Shown: piece by piece, positions 52,131 to 63,907 of the stretch
Layout: each line of letters opens with the position of its first letter
How positions within the stretch are numbered: position 1 is the stretch's first letter
DNA from: Xiphydria camelus
Taxonomy: Eukaryota; Arthropoda; Insecta; Hymenoptera; Xiphydriidae
Assembly (NCBI GenBank): GCA_963678675.1
Contig: OY783199.1
Location: 9,508,356 to 9,572,355 of the forward strand
DNA length: 64,000 nucleotides
Reading direction: 5' to 3'
Notes under the pieces: model-generated
Databases searched by the model: none
Told to the model about the DNA's origin: nothing
Seen by the model: the letters and a program-made list of their open reading frames with translations, nothing else
Translations under genes and position numbers: made by a program

Positions 52131-53409
52131 GGGGACAGTGGGGAGTTTTGAAGCATGGGGAGTTGCGACGCACGGCCATAGATGTCTCTTAGTAATGGTT
52201 TTGATAGCTCTTACCTACTGTCAACATTTTTGACAGTGTGTTCAACATTTTGTTCGAAAAGTTTTTTTGAGCATTCGTGTTTGTGGCATTTTCATAAAAT
52301 TGTCAAGCGAATCGAAAATGTGAGTACACACAAAATAATCAGCAATGATTAGGCTTTCGACGTTCAAAAGGATTTATGTAAAAACATTCGATGTGTTACT
52401 GACGCGCGGTGGCAATTTTAAAATAGTAGCGAATGGGGAGAAATGAAGCACATCAAATGGGGAGATGTGAAGCACGCCAAATATGACAGATGTCAACCTG
52501 AAATCATATTTTACATGCATATTGCGCATTATTTGTAAACAATTCGTATGTTTAGTGCAATTCCAAGGATTTTTTTCTATGAATCTATCAATGCCAAGCA
52601 CATTTGGCGTATCCATTCGCCGTGCATTGAAAGAAGTAAGCCCCATAAAGCGTGTCACTCCAACAAAGAAATCCAATCGAGGTCGCAAGCCAATGACAAC
52701 CACCATATTGACTTCGCCAGAAAATGTGGCCAACTTACGCCAGAAAACTGAAGAGAAGCAAGCCCAAGAGGCCAAGAAGGATCAAAAGAAGATGGAAAAA
52801 ACAGTCAAACCACCGGCAGCAAAGCGCAGTCGTCGCATATTTTCAGCACCACCGCAAATGGAATCTGACTCTGAAGAAGAAGACTTTTGCACCATCTGTA
52901 AAGGTCCCATGCCGAAAAAATTGACCAAAAACAAAGCAATTCATTGCAATGGATGCGACCGAGCAGTCCATATGAAGTGTGCTCGTGTATTGGCTGACGG
53001 TTATACTTCACGTTCATTGCGAATCGAAATGATTGAGACACTTGCCATTTTTCACATTTGTTAAATAAAATTTTCATTTTTTTCCATTTTCTCAACTCTA
53101 ATACATAAAAATATAATAATGTGTCATTTTCTCCGATCCCAATAAAGAATTTTCACAAAAAAATGCAATTTTCTGCGATTTTTAGTCATGCTTCACAACT
53201 CCCCATGATTTTTGCTAACTCCAAAAACCAGTTTTTTGGTCAAACAGACAAAAATTGTCGATTATTTTTGATTTTATGCATATCCTTCAACCAGGAAGTG
53301 TATTTTAAGATGCTCTAGAGATTCGATTCGAGAAAATATGAAAAAAAATGATTTTTGTAGTAGTTTCGACCTCCGAACAAAGCGTGCTTCAAAACTCCCC
53401 ACTCTCCCC
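52131..53409 (+). mobile_element. pogo-like element retaining only the transposase C-terminus, TA target duplication
   Basis: GGGGACAGTGGGGAGTTTTG and the inverse of AAAACTCCCCACTCTCCCC are flanked by TA at 52129-52130 and 53410-53411. At 1279 bp it lacks the DDE and DNA-binding domains but holds a 193-codon frame. The subterminal phrase GGGGAG-TGAAGCA recurs several times inside the left end (52152, 52435, 52460). Confidence 0.82.
52483..53064 (+). CDS. C-terminal tail and zinc finger of a pogo/Jerky-type transposase
   Basis: The 193-codon frame contains the basic GRKPMTTTILTSPENVANLR segment (about 67-86) that follows the DDE domain in pogo-type transposases. A Lys/Glu-rich coiled stretch (86-110) follows. 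Then an acidic SDSEEED and a PHD-like finger with Cys136, Cys139, His154/Cys155, Cys158, His163 and Cys166. AATAAA overlaps the stop. The catalytic domain is gone, but this tail is intact. By family knowledge the finger may bind chromatin or protein partners. The intact state may be recent origin rather than selection. Confidence 0.6.
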   Translation: MTDVNLKSYFTCILRIICKQFVCLVQFQGFFSMNLSMPSTFGVSIRRALKEVSPIKRVTPTKKSNRGRKPMTTTILTSPENVANLRQKTEEKQAQEAKKDQKKMEKTVKPPAAKRSRRIFSAPPQMESDSEEEDFCTICKGPMPKKLTKNKAIHCNGCDRAVHMKCARVLADGYTSRSLRIEMIETLAIFHIC

Positions 53410-53599
53410 TACTTTAACGTCCCGTTTAAGGGCAATAGTGGTATGGCGAGAATACAGTATTTTATAATGAACTTGAAAGTAAGTGGGACTCTGGAATCCC
53501 GTCTTTAGATTTACTTATCCGATCAGAATGTATAACAGAGAGACAATTATGCAGTTACCATGATTATGTTGGTTTTCTCACTCGCCTTGTACGAATTTC

Positions 53600-54300
53600 A
53601 TGACCATTTTTTCACTCCGATTCTGTATAGTATTCCGAAATGCATTTTTTACGCAGTTTTTTACAGCGTTTTTCATGAAAGCGTTCATGAATTATGAAAT
53701 TTTAAAGACAACCAAGAAATGCAATTTTTTCAAATTCTGTAAAACCAAAAAATTTTTCAAAAGTTTAAAACTTGTCCGAAAGTTGTACAATTTGTAACGT
53801 ATGAAAATAATGAAGAAATTCACAAAAATTATTTCTAAACTCGTTTCAAATTTTACAGCAAAATATTATAATACAATATTTCCTACTGAATAAAAATCAC
53901 TTCAAAAGTAAAACTATAATAATTTTTTTCCACAATTTTTCGAAATAATGTCGGAAAAAATTAATTAAACTCTTGAAGAGTGATTTTTATTCATCTGAGA
54001 ATATTCCAATATTTCTTGCAGAATTTAAATAAAGTTCAAACATTTTGTTTCTGAAAAAATATGTTTGGAGCACGTAAAAAATAGTAAACAAAACTTTACC
54101 ACTTTCAGATGAGTCTTGAACTGTTTGTAAGCTCTCAGAACATTTTTGACAATTTTTTCAGAATTTTAGAAAATTGCGTCTCTTGGTAATCTTAAAAAAC
54201 TCATAATTTTGAATACCACGATGAAAATCTTTATTTAAAAAACTGGAGCCCTTCAAGATGAGCACAATACGGGAAAAAATCGCGAAGCGATATTTATTAT
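53600..54300. mobile_element. Diverged foldback
   Basis: Left blocks such as CCAAGAAATGCAATTTT pair with AAAATTGCGTCTCTTGG at about 54170, and CTGAATAAAAATCACTTC at 53886 pairs with GAGTGATTTTTATTCA at 53978. No coding content. Confidence 0.5.
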
Positions 54301-55439
54301 ACATATGAACAAAATTTTCGTCCAGATTTATCATAGTAGATGAAGCCTGATCGGAGTCAATCAAAGATGATAATTGGGCTTTTGACCAGAAATCCAATCC
54401 GACTCTAATCGAAAACCCCGAGAAGATTCCCGATTCGAGTTCCGCGTTCCAGCATTGGTTGGGAAAGAGTGTTACAGTTTGGTTAAGGTGCTAACGAGAT
54501 TTCCCAATCAGCGCCCGGCTTCGAATGGGAAAAACTGGCCTAGAACCCGGTCATCGCCTGGTTTGAATACTCATTAGATACTTTAAGATGGATACTTTCT
54601 CTTGCTTCTTTTTCCACTAAACGAACTGAGGTGATCAATATACATAGGTGTAGGTACTATCCGGAATTGTTACCAAAATTTGGCTTTAAGGAAAATTGAA
54701 CATTAATTCGAAAATTTCATCTGCATTGTCAATCGCGTGAAAATATTAGGTACCTATACGAACGAATGAAAACGCGAAAACGACCGCAGTACATAAGGGG
54801 CATTTTATGTTAACTTTTAGTAGTAGAAACTTTTGGGTCTTCGATTTAGTTACCGATTGTTTTTCAAGTATCTTTAATCAATATAAAAACTGGCCTAAAT
54901 TTTCAGAACGATTCCATAAGTCGTTCAGTTGTTCTTAATTTTTATATTTCTAATTTTGTCCTTTTCATCGCGATTTACGCGGCTTAAATTAACAAAATCT
55001 GAAAAAAATTACCCGTATGAAAAAACTGTATTTTTTAGGAAGATCTCGAAAAAAATTTTTTTTTATATTACGTTTTTTATCGAAAATAGAAACAAAAAGT
55101 GTTGTATCTCAAAACCGACATGTTTAATTTTCATGATTTGTTTACCCTAAATTTCTACATCTTTTACGGTAATTTTGAGAGCACTTAGAAAGTGGGATCT
55201 CCCATAGAAATTTTGCAATTAATTTTTTAATGATTTGAAATCTCAGAATTGACTTTATTTATGCTAGCTTAGAATGGATTTTTTTTGCCCTGCTAAAATA
55301 TAATTCCAATACATGATTTTATAAAATTGTACAAAATTTGTTATTAATATGACAAATCGAATTATTAAAAATGTAATCTTACAAATATGGACCGTTTAAG
55401 TATTTTAAAATGTCTGATACATTAGTATGTTTCTGGTAA

Positions 55440-55505
55440 TGTATTGCATTAGTATTCGGTCTCACACGTGGATAACTCGGGTTCGATTCTCACTGACAGC
55501 CGAAA
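55440..55505 (+). ncRNA. tRNA-derived, SINE-like pol III promoter (arm copy 1)
   Basis: The B-box-like GGGTTCGATTCTC sits about 45 bp after a decayed A-box region; the other arm preserves it better (GGTAGCGTATTG). The cloverleaf is degenerate, so this is not a functional tRNA. It may be a SINE head captured by the foldback. Confidence 0.45.
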
Positions 55506-55738
55506 CTTTTTCAAAAAATTTTAAAGCAAATATCTGGTAAATTTTAAATTTTAATTATTTTTTTGAAATTCCATTTCACTTTTTGATTCACCTCACTATA
55601 CAAATTTTCTAAATTTAAATAGACAGAAAAAATTAAATAGACAAGTTTCAATTTCTAGACATTATTATTATTATCGTTTGGAAAATATTAAAATTTTTAA
55701 TTTACCAGATATTTGCTGTAAAATGTTTTGAAAAAGTT

Positions 55739-55812
55739 TCGGCTGTCAGTGAGAATCGAACCCGAGTTATCCACGTGTGAGATCGAATACTAATGCAATA
55801 CGCTACCATAAA
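55739..55812 (-). ncRNA. tRNA-derived, SINE-like pol III promoter (arm copy 2)
   Basis: Inverse copy, reading TATGGTAGCGTATTGCATTA, then the B box GGGTTCGATTCTCACTG on the minus strand. The two promoters face the loop from opposite arms. Confidence 0.45.
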
Positions 55813-56439
55813 CATACTAATGCATCAGACATTTTTAGATACTTAAAAGGCCCATATTTATAGGATTACATTTTTAATAATTCGATCTGTCATATTAATA
55901 ACAAATTTTGTACAATTTTATAAAATCATATATTGGAATTACATTTTAGCAGGGCCAAAAAATCCATTCTAAGCTAGCATAAATAAATTCAATTCTGACA
56001 TTTCAAATCACTAAAAAATTCATTAAAATATTTCTATTGGAGGTCCCACTTTCCAAGTGCTCTCCAAATTACCGTAAAAGATGTAGAAATTTAGGGTAAA
56101 AAATCATGAAAATTAAAAATGTGGGTTTTGAGATACAACACTTTTTGTTTTCATTTTTAATAAAAAAAACGCAATAGAAAAAAATTAAAAAAATTTCGAA
56201 ACCCACAAAAAATACAACTTTTTCATATGGGCCATTTTTTTCATATTTTGTTAATTTAAGCCGTAAATCGCGATGAAAAGAAAAAAAATAAGAAATATAA
56301 GCTGAACGACTTATGGAATCGTTTTGAAAATTTAGGCCATTTTTTATATTGATTAAATATACTTGAAAAAAAATCAACAACTAAATCGGAGACCCAAAAG
56401 TTTCTACTACTAAAAGTTGACATGGAATGCCCCATATAC

Positions 56440-58020
56440 CGACAGGAATCTAGATGTAGCCCAATTCCTCACTTTAGATCGGAACCGCGGATTCGTCCGG
56501 TGCCGAGTCGGCGCTAGCGGTCGATGCCGCAGCGACACGCTCGCTGCATCGCAGGTGCGAAGGGCATTATTTCGTCGGACGTGGAAACGAGAATTTATTG
56601 GCGGCTTTCGTTAAACCAGCACTGCGAGCCAGCGAGGCGGCATTGCCGTGACAACCGCGGAAAAAGCGGAAGTTCCATTGTTACGCCGCGCCGTTCCTCG
56701 CGCCAAATATGATTTTATTCAACCGACTGACCTAAAATATACGGCCCGAGTACCGCGAACGCATCGTGCCGCGGGTGTCGGTCCGAGGGTGGGTTCCGTG
56801 GCAGGCGGTCCGTCGGAAGGGATGAGAACGAGAGAGAAATTATCGGCAGCGTGTCGATCGAGAAATTCGTTCGCCGATGGATTTAAAGAGGAAGCGGGAT
56901 ATTTTTCAAATTTATTTCACCTCTCGCTCTCCCGATGAGTAGGCGTTCACCGTAAAACGCGCGATCATAACGGCGCGGTCTGCGCGTTATCTATCTTGCA
57001 CCGGATCGATCGATATTGCTCCGCAAAATTCTCCTCGTAGCTCTTGAATTATATTTTGGGATGGAAGAAATTATCGGGAAATTATTAGCCGTAATTATCG
57101 GCGATATTATACTCCTGTGGTATAGGTTTATTTATGCGGGAACGCCGTGTTGAATTTTGATATAAAATTGTAGGTGTTTTACTCATTTTGTGTGGCTATA
57201 TGAAGTATTTTTTTATTTCGAGGAAGTACGAACAAGTTCTAAACAAAGATAAAAGTCATGTGGAATAAAATGGGGAAATAATCCAACTTCGTAGTGAAAT
57301 TTATAGTGCGGTTCCTGAATTGTAAAATAAAATTACATTCACTTTCAGCTTCGTTTTTACGCTTATTCTTTCCTTTTTACGCGAACGAGAAAAGCGGCGT
57401 GGAATTAATATTCCAGGCCATTTTTATGCCGGCGAAGAAACTTCTCCGACGAAACGTATCTACCTACTTAAAGTTTGCGAAGAAATTGTTCTTTATCCGT
57501 CGGAATAAACCCCTTTAACGCGGCATTTAAACACTTCGAGTGAAACGACACTGGTAGAATACATATCGGTCGGTAGGATCTCCGGAATCTAACTAATAGT
57601 TCAAACGTTTTGAATTAAACGACACTCCGGAATATACGTATCATCGATAGGGTCTCCAGGATGCAATTAATAATTCACCCGGAATTACCTCTTACGTTCC
57701 GAGCTTATGCCCGTTCGACGCTATCTCAGCGCGAATAATGACGAAATGACGCGGCACGTACAATTGTCTGCAATTGCGTCTCGTCTTTGGTTCCGCATGA
57801 ATAACGCACTTGGGCGTAGAGAAGAATTTTCCCGCGGAATTTCCAATCGCCGTTCTCAGATCATCGGAAGACGCGCCGCCGAGCGCCGCGAAACTAAGTT
57901 GCACGAGGATCGATCACACGAGTCGAAAACGTCTCACTAAAAGTTAAGGTTGCTCTTACTTCATCGAGTCTGTGACGCGTGCATTCAAGTCGTTTCGTTG
58001 TGTCGTAACTTCGTGCTCAG
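56440..58020. promoter_or_regulatory. CpG-rich, transposon-poor region
   Basis: Dense CG dinucleotides (for example GCCGAGTCGGCGCTAGCGGTCG near 56502, in part) and no repeat ends. Frames of 60-96 codons overlap in several frames and have no domain. This is the longest unique-looking block of the window outside the gene; a conserved non-coding or promoter region of a neighbouring gene is possible. Confidence 0.3.
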
Positions 58021-58031
58021 TGGTGTGTATA

Positions 58032-58165
58032 CCGAATGTCGCACGGAAAACCGATCAGGCGGGGGCCTTCTAAATTTCTTAATGAATCAATCGAGCATCG
58101 TCCAAGCACTGCCGAAGTCAAATTCAGAGGGCCCCCACCTGATCGGTTTCCCATGCGACATTCGG
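58032..58165. mobile_element. CCGNATG-family hairpin MITE, 134 bp
   Basis: TA-flanked CCGAATGTCGCACGG and its inverse. Arms share GAAAACCGATCAGGCGGGGG. One half recurs at 44487-44552. Confidence 0.8.
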
Positions 58166-58349
58166 TATAGTCCTTTCTCGTCCGCACGCAAACGGGCGCC
58201 CCGCGAGAATCCCCTTCAATTAGAATCCTTGAGATAACGATTGACAGTCGTTGGACACAGAGGGATTCCGGTTTTCACGTCGCGCAACGTATCACGCCGT
58301 AGCCGGGAATGAGTAATGCGCGGTGTTACAACGTCGGAAGGAGGATTAA

Positions 58350-58940
58350 CCCTTCGTTGCTCACGTGGGGTGTAGGCGACACCCCAGCCTCCTTTTTTTT
58401 GCATGCCACGCCTAGAGTTTTTTTTTTCGAGGTTGGCACTTTCAGTACCTTTCGAGAACATTTCATTAAAGAATTTGGCACCAAAAGCGCAAGACAAAAC
58501 CAATTTGTTTATCCTACAGAACGCTGCAAAGTATTAAGAAATGATTTTGAACAACCTGCAATTAACTTAATATTTAATATTTTTCTATAAAACTTGTTCC
58601 AATTTGTTAATTTGTCCTTCGTTAATAATACGAGAGTATGATAACTATCCTCAGTCTATTATTTATACTATTTTTTAATAAAAATCGACAGGGAGATCTG
58701 AGCGTCTGAAAACCGAGACCTCATGTACCGAGAGACTTCGAGTTTTATTTTCAATTAGAAAATTACGAAATTTATTTTTTTTAAATATTGAGATCATTAG
58801 ACAATATCTCAAGCTTTGAAATAAAAAAAGTATTAAAAAATTTCAAATTTTCACTAAGAAAACGTTAATTTTTAACTGGGGTGTAGGGTACACCCCAGGT
58901 GAGCTCTTATGTTTCAAAAACCTACGTGAGTAACGAAGGG
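58350..58940. mobile_element. piggyBac-like MITE, TTAA target duplication
   Basis: TTAA at 58346-58349 and 58941-58944 flanks CCCTTCGTTGCTCACGT and its inverse (16 of 17 match). A second inverted pair, GGGGTGTAGGCGACACCCC and GGGGTGTAGGGTACACCCC, lies just inside each end. 591 bp with no transposase recognised. Confidence 0.82.
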
Positions 58941-60344
58941 TTAAGCGTCTTTGCTTGTTTTGTTTTCTTCGAATCCTACGGATATTCATATCCTTGGTTC
59001 AACGGGGTGACCCGTTGGGATCCTGCATCGAGCCACTGCGATCCATCCGAAGCGTTGCATGGACAGGAGAAGATCCTGGTACGATTTTAAAAGAGAGATT
59101 CGGGTAATACATGAGTACTTATACCGAATAAAGAGTTACAGCCCGCGTAAAAAAAGCATGACTAAAGTATGGCGGAAGTCTGGAAAAGATTGAACCAAAA
59201 AAGTAGGTATGGCTACGGATCGTATCCCAGACTTTTAGCTGATGAACGATGCGTTCTTTAATTAGAGTTCATTTATTTGGACAAGGTTGTACTCTAATCG
59301 ATGCCTGTTCTTGTCAGTTGATATTATTTGAATTTACTATTTTATTAAACTCTCTAATTATGACTAATCCCGAGTCGAAGATTTTGACCTGTTCCATTCT
59401 GAATAGACCTGCTTTAAGGTCTGTTTAGACCTGGGTAGACCGGGTAGAGTCTTAGAATACCTGTAAAGGGATTTTCCTCTAAAATCTGAGTTGTCCTGAT
59501 ATGTAAATATGGCCTTCACTGTCCTTAATAAGTCGGATATATTCTTTCAAGCTAGTGGATGTCCTAACACGTCTGTTTAGCTCTTTTTCGTATAATTTAA
59601 AATTCATAGATAATCAATTAAACATTCTGAACGGAAAATTATTTATAGGTAGCCTTGAATTGAAAGGAAAGGGGGGGGGCAATGTATTAGCAATTTTATT
59701 AATTCCTCTCTCTATAATGTTGATCAATCAATCAATCAATCAATAAAAATATACACATTTTTGTGAATGAATAAAATATAGATAAATAAAATTAAAATTT
59801 AATTTTCTTCATTGGAAGAGGAATTATTATAGCGGGAAAGGGAAGGAGTGAGGAATATGAGATGTTCCTATTTTCTCAACTCATTTCTCTTTCAACGAAA
59901 AGAATATAATAAAAATCTGACCTCAAATTTACTATCATTTTCATAAATTAAGTTATTTAATACATTTAGTGGTTTTCAAATAATAATTAATTAATAGGGA
60001 ACTTGCCTGTGTCAGATTTTTAAATACTTTTGGTATTTATCTACTCTTTAAACCCCTTAACAATAGGTATTTGTAAAAAAGAAAATGATCAGTTATCTTG
60101 TTTAAATATTTTGTGATAGTTTGTGTTTAATTAATGCTTGTCATGTGGCGACCCGTCATGCTTTGGCGGCCTGACGCCAGATAGCGCCGACCCTCTCGAC
60201 CCTCGGCTCGCGGCTCCTGGCCCCCGACTGTCGGCTCTCGGTAGTAAAACTTCAGTAAATTTCTATATAAGAGGACCACAGGGCGTCTAAGGCAGGAGTC
60301 GGCCTAGCCTTACTGTCGAGTCCATAGGCCGATTCCGGGTCGAA

Positions 60345-60719
60345 ATGGCGGACATAATTTTCGTTCGTTCGCCGCAGACAATTTTTGAACACGATTTTTC
60401 GACACGTGACGTTCATGACACTAAATGTGTTAAATACAAATTAAATAACTGCATATTTATTTACCGTATGTCCCATAAGAAGCGCAATAAGCGACATTTA
60501 CCTTCGGCAGTATTTACCGACGGTGCGCATATACCGACTCATGCATCGTCGGCAAATACCGCCGAAGGTAAATGTCGCTTCTTGCGTTTCTTATGGGACA
60601 TGCGGTATACGTGGGAGGAAGGGGAAAAGGGTGGGGGAAACAAAATTCAGAAGGCCTTCTTAAGGCGCGTCCTGACTGAGTCGACAGTGTCGATCGACAT
60701 TGTCGATCGACACTTTTGA
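60345..60719 (+). CDS. Element-borne frame MADIIFVRSPQ..., copy B
   Basis: Same start as the minus-strand frame of copy A, differing at residue 4 (Ile for Val) and at the C-terminus, where it runs into the TTA-flanked insertion. No known domain, and most of it is inserted MITE. Confidence 0.22.
   Translation: MADIIFVRSPQTIFEHDFSTRDVHDTKCVKYKLNNCIFIYRMSHKKRNKRHLPSAVFTDGAHIPTHASSANTAEGKCRFLRFLWDMRYTWEEGEKGGGNKIQKAFLRRVLTESTVSIDIVDRHF
60464..60605. mobile_element. CCGNATG-family hairpin MITE in copy B
   Basis: 142 bp, TA-flanked, same position as in copy A. Confidence 0.8.
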
Positions 60720-61469
60720 CTAGAATTTGTCGACTGGATTTTGTCGACCGGCATGTCGACTGGTTTGTCGGTAAACATCAAAGGGTAGTCGAGTCGACGG
60801 GTCTACAAGGCCCGACCCTCCGGAGGTATGTTCCGACCCTCGGCGTAAACGGGCCCCCGGTTGGATTGGTCTTTCCGGACGGTCATCTATTGAATTCGTC
60901 ATTTTCTCCTTTACAAGACAGATTTAGTATTCCGCGCATAGCGGTATCGATTAAAATTTTCGGGGAATGTGCGGGACTGCAAGCGCATTTGCCGCTTTCG
61001 CCAAAATATATCGTTTGCTAGTGAGGTATTCAGATCGCGGTGCTATCGAACGGTACGAACCGATATTCTGAATTCCGTCTATCGTGCGACGGAACACGAA
61101 TAAAAAAATAAGCATTCAAGCATGAGCCAAGTAATTTAGCGTCTACACGAAGCGAACAGTTTGGGGCGGCCTTTGAGCATCGCCAAAAACCGTACGCCGT
61201 ACGCCGACCGTCATCGCACCGCTGCCGAAACAACCGCTCGCCTTGCCGAACCCTCTGCGTTCGACTCGACTACCTTTGATGTTTACCGACAACTCGTGGA
61301 AAACCAGTCGACATGTCGATCGACAAAATATGTCGATCGACCAAGTCGACTGCCGCGTCCTGACTGAGTCGACAGTGTCGATCGACAGTGTCGACTCAGT
61401 GAGGACGCGGTTTTCGATGTTCTGGTCGACAGTGTCGATCGACACTGTCGACTCAGTCAGGACGCGCCT
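60663..61469. mobile_element. PIF/Harbinger-like non-autonomous element, TTA target duplication
   Basis: AGGCGCGTCCTGACTGAGTC and its inverse, flanked by TTA (60660-60662, 61470-61472). Copy A has the unoccupied site with a single TTA, proving the insertion and its exact ends. The subterminal palindrome TGTCGATCGACA is repeated many times. 807 bp, no transposase. Confidence 0.88.
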
Positions 61470-61926
61470 TTAGACCTGGTCAGTACCTGCGATAGGATAA
61501 TAACGGCTTTCCCAGGTCTACTGTGAAAAGTCCGTGTTAGACCTGTTTGCATCTGATATTCACCGTAACTAGGCTATGGAAGGACAAGCAAGGTTTACTT
61601 TCTACATTTCACGAAGACCTGGTTCATTCCTTTTAGATCTGCAAACGTTCATTCTTAGCAGGGCTTACCAGGTCAAAATCTTCGACTCGGAATGAACTAC
61701 CTATATTTTAGTACCGAACAAAACACTATTGTTTTATAATGAAGAACCCATATAACAGAATATTGAATCAAAAAAGTACAGGTCAGTTGTGTAAAATTTA
61801 CATTTCAGCCGATATGATAAAATTGTCTAGCTAAAAATCTGGGATACGATCAGTAGCCATACTTTTTTGGTTCAACTTTCCCCAGATTTCTGCCATACTT
61901 TACCCATACATTTGTTTTTACGCGGG

Positions 61927-63300
61927 AGTACTCTCTCAATACTTTTCTTCTCGATACTTTTCCATATTCCCCTTCGAATGAGCTAGAGCGCTTCCCTCAC
62001 AATATCGAGCTTGACTATGTGTCGGATTGCAGGACTATCTCTCGATTACTTTTCTACGGAGAGATGCGGATACCGATCCAAACTTAACTCCCTTTTACTT
62101 AAAGGCCCTATTCACATGCAGATGTGTCCGGCGGATCTGTCCGGCACTACACACAAGCAGATTTGTCTGCAGACAGATCCATCGCTGCTACCCATTCACG
62201 GACAAATCACAACAGATATGCGGGCCACAGTTCTGTTTTATTCGATTCTATTCTCGGAAATGTTTGTAGAAATGTTGATTTTATGTTAGATACACTTTTT
62301 TTTTACGACTGTAACTAACGATTTCGATTGTTGAAGTTTTCGACTGCAATTTTTATGCGGTTAATAGCAATTACATTTTTTTATTTCATATTATTACTTA
62401 TATTTTTTAGAAAAAATGTTCCTCTGACATTTTCCCGTATCTTCTCTACTTCACGACATATGAGGAAGGGGGCAAATAAATTGCGACGCCCCGGTGTAGC
62501 GAACCGACCGCGACCCTTCCAAATTCCGTTTATTGTATACGACGGAACAAGTACCGACTCTTCCACGTTGAACCTACAATTTCTATAATTGACATTTCTT
62601 ATTTTTCAATATTGTTTCCTGTACGAAACTATAAAAAAATAGTATCAGTTTACAAATAACGACAATTAAGTAGAAATTGTAATAAATTATTTCTCAATTA
62701 TGAAAATTATTTAATAGTAAGAAAAACATGTGGAGTTTATACATGGAATTTAGACTGGAAACTGAAACTTTTCTTTGATAAAATGACAATTTAACAGGGA
62801 GTAATATATTTATAGTAACCTTGGTTTGCTTTTCGTGCCGCGTGTAGCGATTCAGTCTTTTGAGATCAGCCAGCGCAACGAGTCTGAGTGAGATGGCGTG
62901 CATTGAATCTCATGCGTTCTCTATACTAGGAAGGTATTGAAAATGGCTACTTATTTTTTAAATTTATGAGAAAGGAAAATAAATACAGAGGGAGGAGGGT
63001 AAAATTGACCTCATCAGTTTTAACCTTTTTAATATTTCAACATTTTCCATTCAAGTTCCAAGCATAAACAAGGAATAATAACTGCGTGGTTGTTGAAAGT
63101 TGTTTTAAATATTTAAAAAAGAATTTAAGTGCCAAAAAATGATACGTAAAAGAAAGAAATAAGAGAAATACAGGAATATTGTATTTTTAATCGTAGTTTA
63201 TTGCTATTATAGAGTATATTTTTCGATATTAATAATTTTTTGTTTTGACATTTCGAATGGCACCACATGATTCGATACCGTTTAAACAACCCTCGCTGTC
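61927..63300. other. Intergenic stretch with short GTCCGG repeats
   Basis: GATSTGTCCGG occurs at 62121 and 62134, as in the repeat near 63370. The rest is AT-rich with no gene recognised. Confidence 0.45.
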
Positions 63301-63314
63301 CGTGCTCGTCATCC

Positions 63315-63452
63315 AGGACCACGGACGGCGAGCAGGACATATCCGCCGAGCGCGTGGATGTACACGTACGGATCTGTCCGGCAAGCAGTACGGATCTGTC
63401 CGGTGAGCAAGGACCACGGACGGCGAGCAGGACATATCCGCCGAGCGCGTGG
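63315..63452. repeat. Direct repeat of 43 bp around GATCTGTCCGG
   Basis: AGGACCACGGACGGCGAGCA and 23 further bases at 63315-63357 recur at 63410-63452. Two GATCTGTCCGG motifs lie between. Confidence 0.75.
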
Positions 63453-63530
63453 TCAATAATCTCGGTCAAGATTATCGAATTAATAAAACCGTCCGACCGT
63501 CCAACCGAACCCTCCAACCGAGAGTATCTA

Positions 63531-63907
63531 CCGTATGTATCATGACAAATTAAACAAGCAGATATACCGACATTGCCGAAACTTTACCGACGGTCAAGAA
63601 TTTTATAGTTAGAGTTGGCTTGAGAAGAGTGCGCTGTGTGTGCTGCGTGAGAGCGAAAAGTGTCAAACGTCTGATTTCCCGATAGCTGTTAATTCAAGAG
63701 ACCGAAGTGTTTCGTCTATTATTATCAATACTTCGATTTTCCGAATTGACAGCTATCGGAAAATCAGACGTTTGACACTTTTCGCTCTCACGCAGCACAC
63801 ACAGCGCACTCTTCTCAAGCCAACTCTAACTATAAAATTCTTGACCGTCGGTAAAGTTTCGGCAATGTCGGTATATCTGCTTGTTTAATTTGGCATGATA
63901 CATACGG
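63531..63907. mobile_element. CCGNATG-family hairpin MITE, 377 bp
   Basis: TA-flanked CCGTATGTATCATGACAAAT and its inverse. Arms of about 160 bp are almost identical and include GACGGTCAAGAATTTTATAG. An interior block (TCCGAATTGACAGCTATCGG) is shared with the foldback at 45532-46696. Confidence 0.85.

Larger units (their letters stand above)
54796..56434. mobile_element. 1.64-kb foldback with a tRNA-like sequence in each arm
   Basis: GGGGCATT...TTTTAGTAGTAGAAACTTTTGG and its inverse bound arms of about 760 bp (54797-55558, 55684-56433), probably TA-flanked. Each arm carries a tRNA-like segment (see 55440-55505). Arms differ by scattered substitutions and small indels, so it is not recent. 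Confidence 0.78.
59372..61692. mobile_element. 1.5-kb TIR element, copy B, interrupted
   Basis: Inverse of copy A (29004-30517). After removal of the 807-bp insertion and its TTA it is 1511 bp against 1514 bp in copy A. The same ends, subterminal CAGGTCT repeats, MITE and frame are present. Confidence 0.82.
59142..61926. mobile_element. Outer TIR element containing a four-level nest
   Basis: CCCGCGTAAAAA...GTATGGC and GGTTCAA-type blocks at 59142-59245 are inverse to 61815-61926 (both hold GATCGTATCCCAGA in one orientation). It encloses copy B of the 1.5-kb element, which encloses two further elements. Target duplication not clear. Confidence 0.65.

Noticed and set aside
55440..55505. Functional tRNA gene
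   Set aside because: Only box-like promoter motifs; no consistent acceptor stem or anticodon arm, and it is duplicated as part of a transposon arm.
60716..61021. Protein frame inside the TTA-flanked 807-bp element
   Set aside because: Built largely of the GTCGATCGAC subterminal repeats; no transposase motifs and overlapping frames on both strands.
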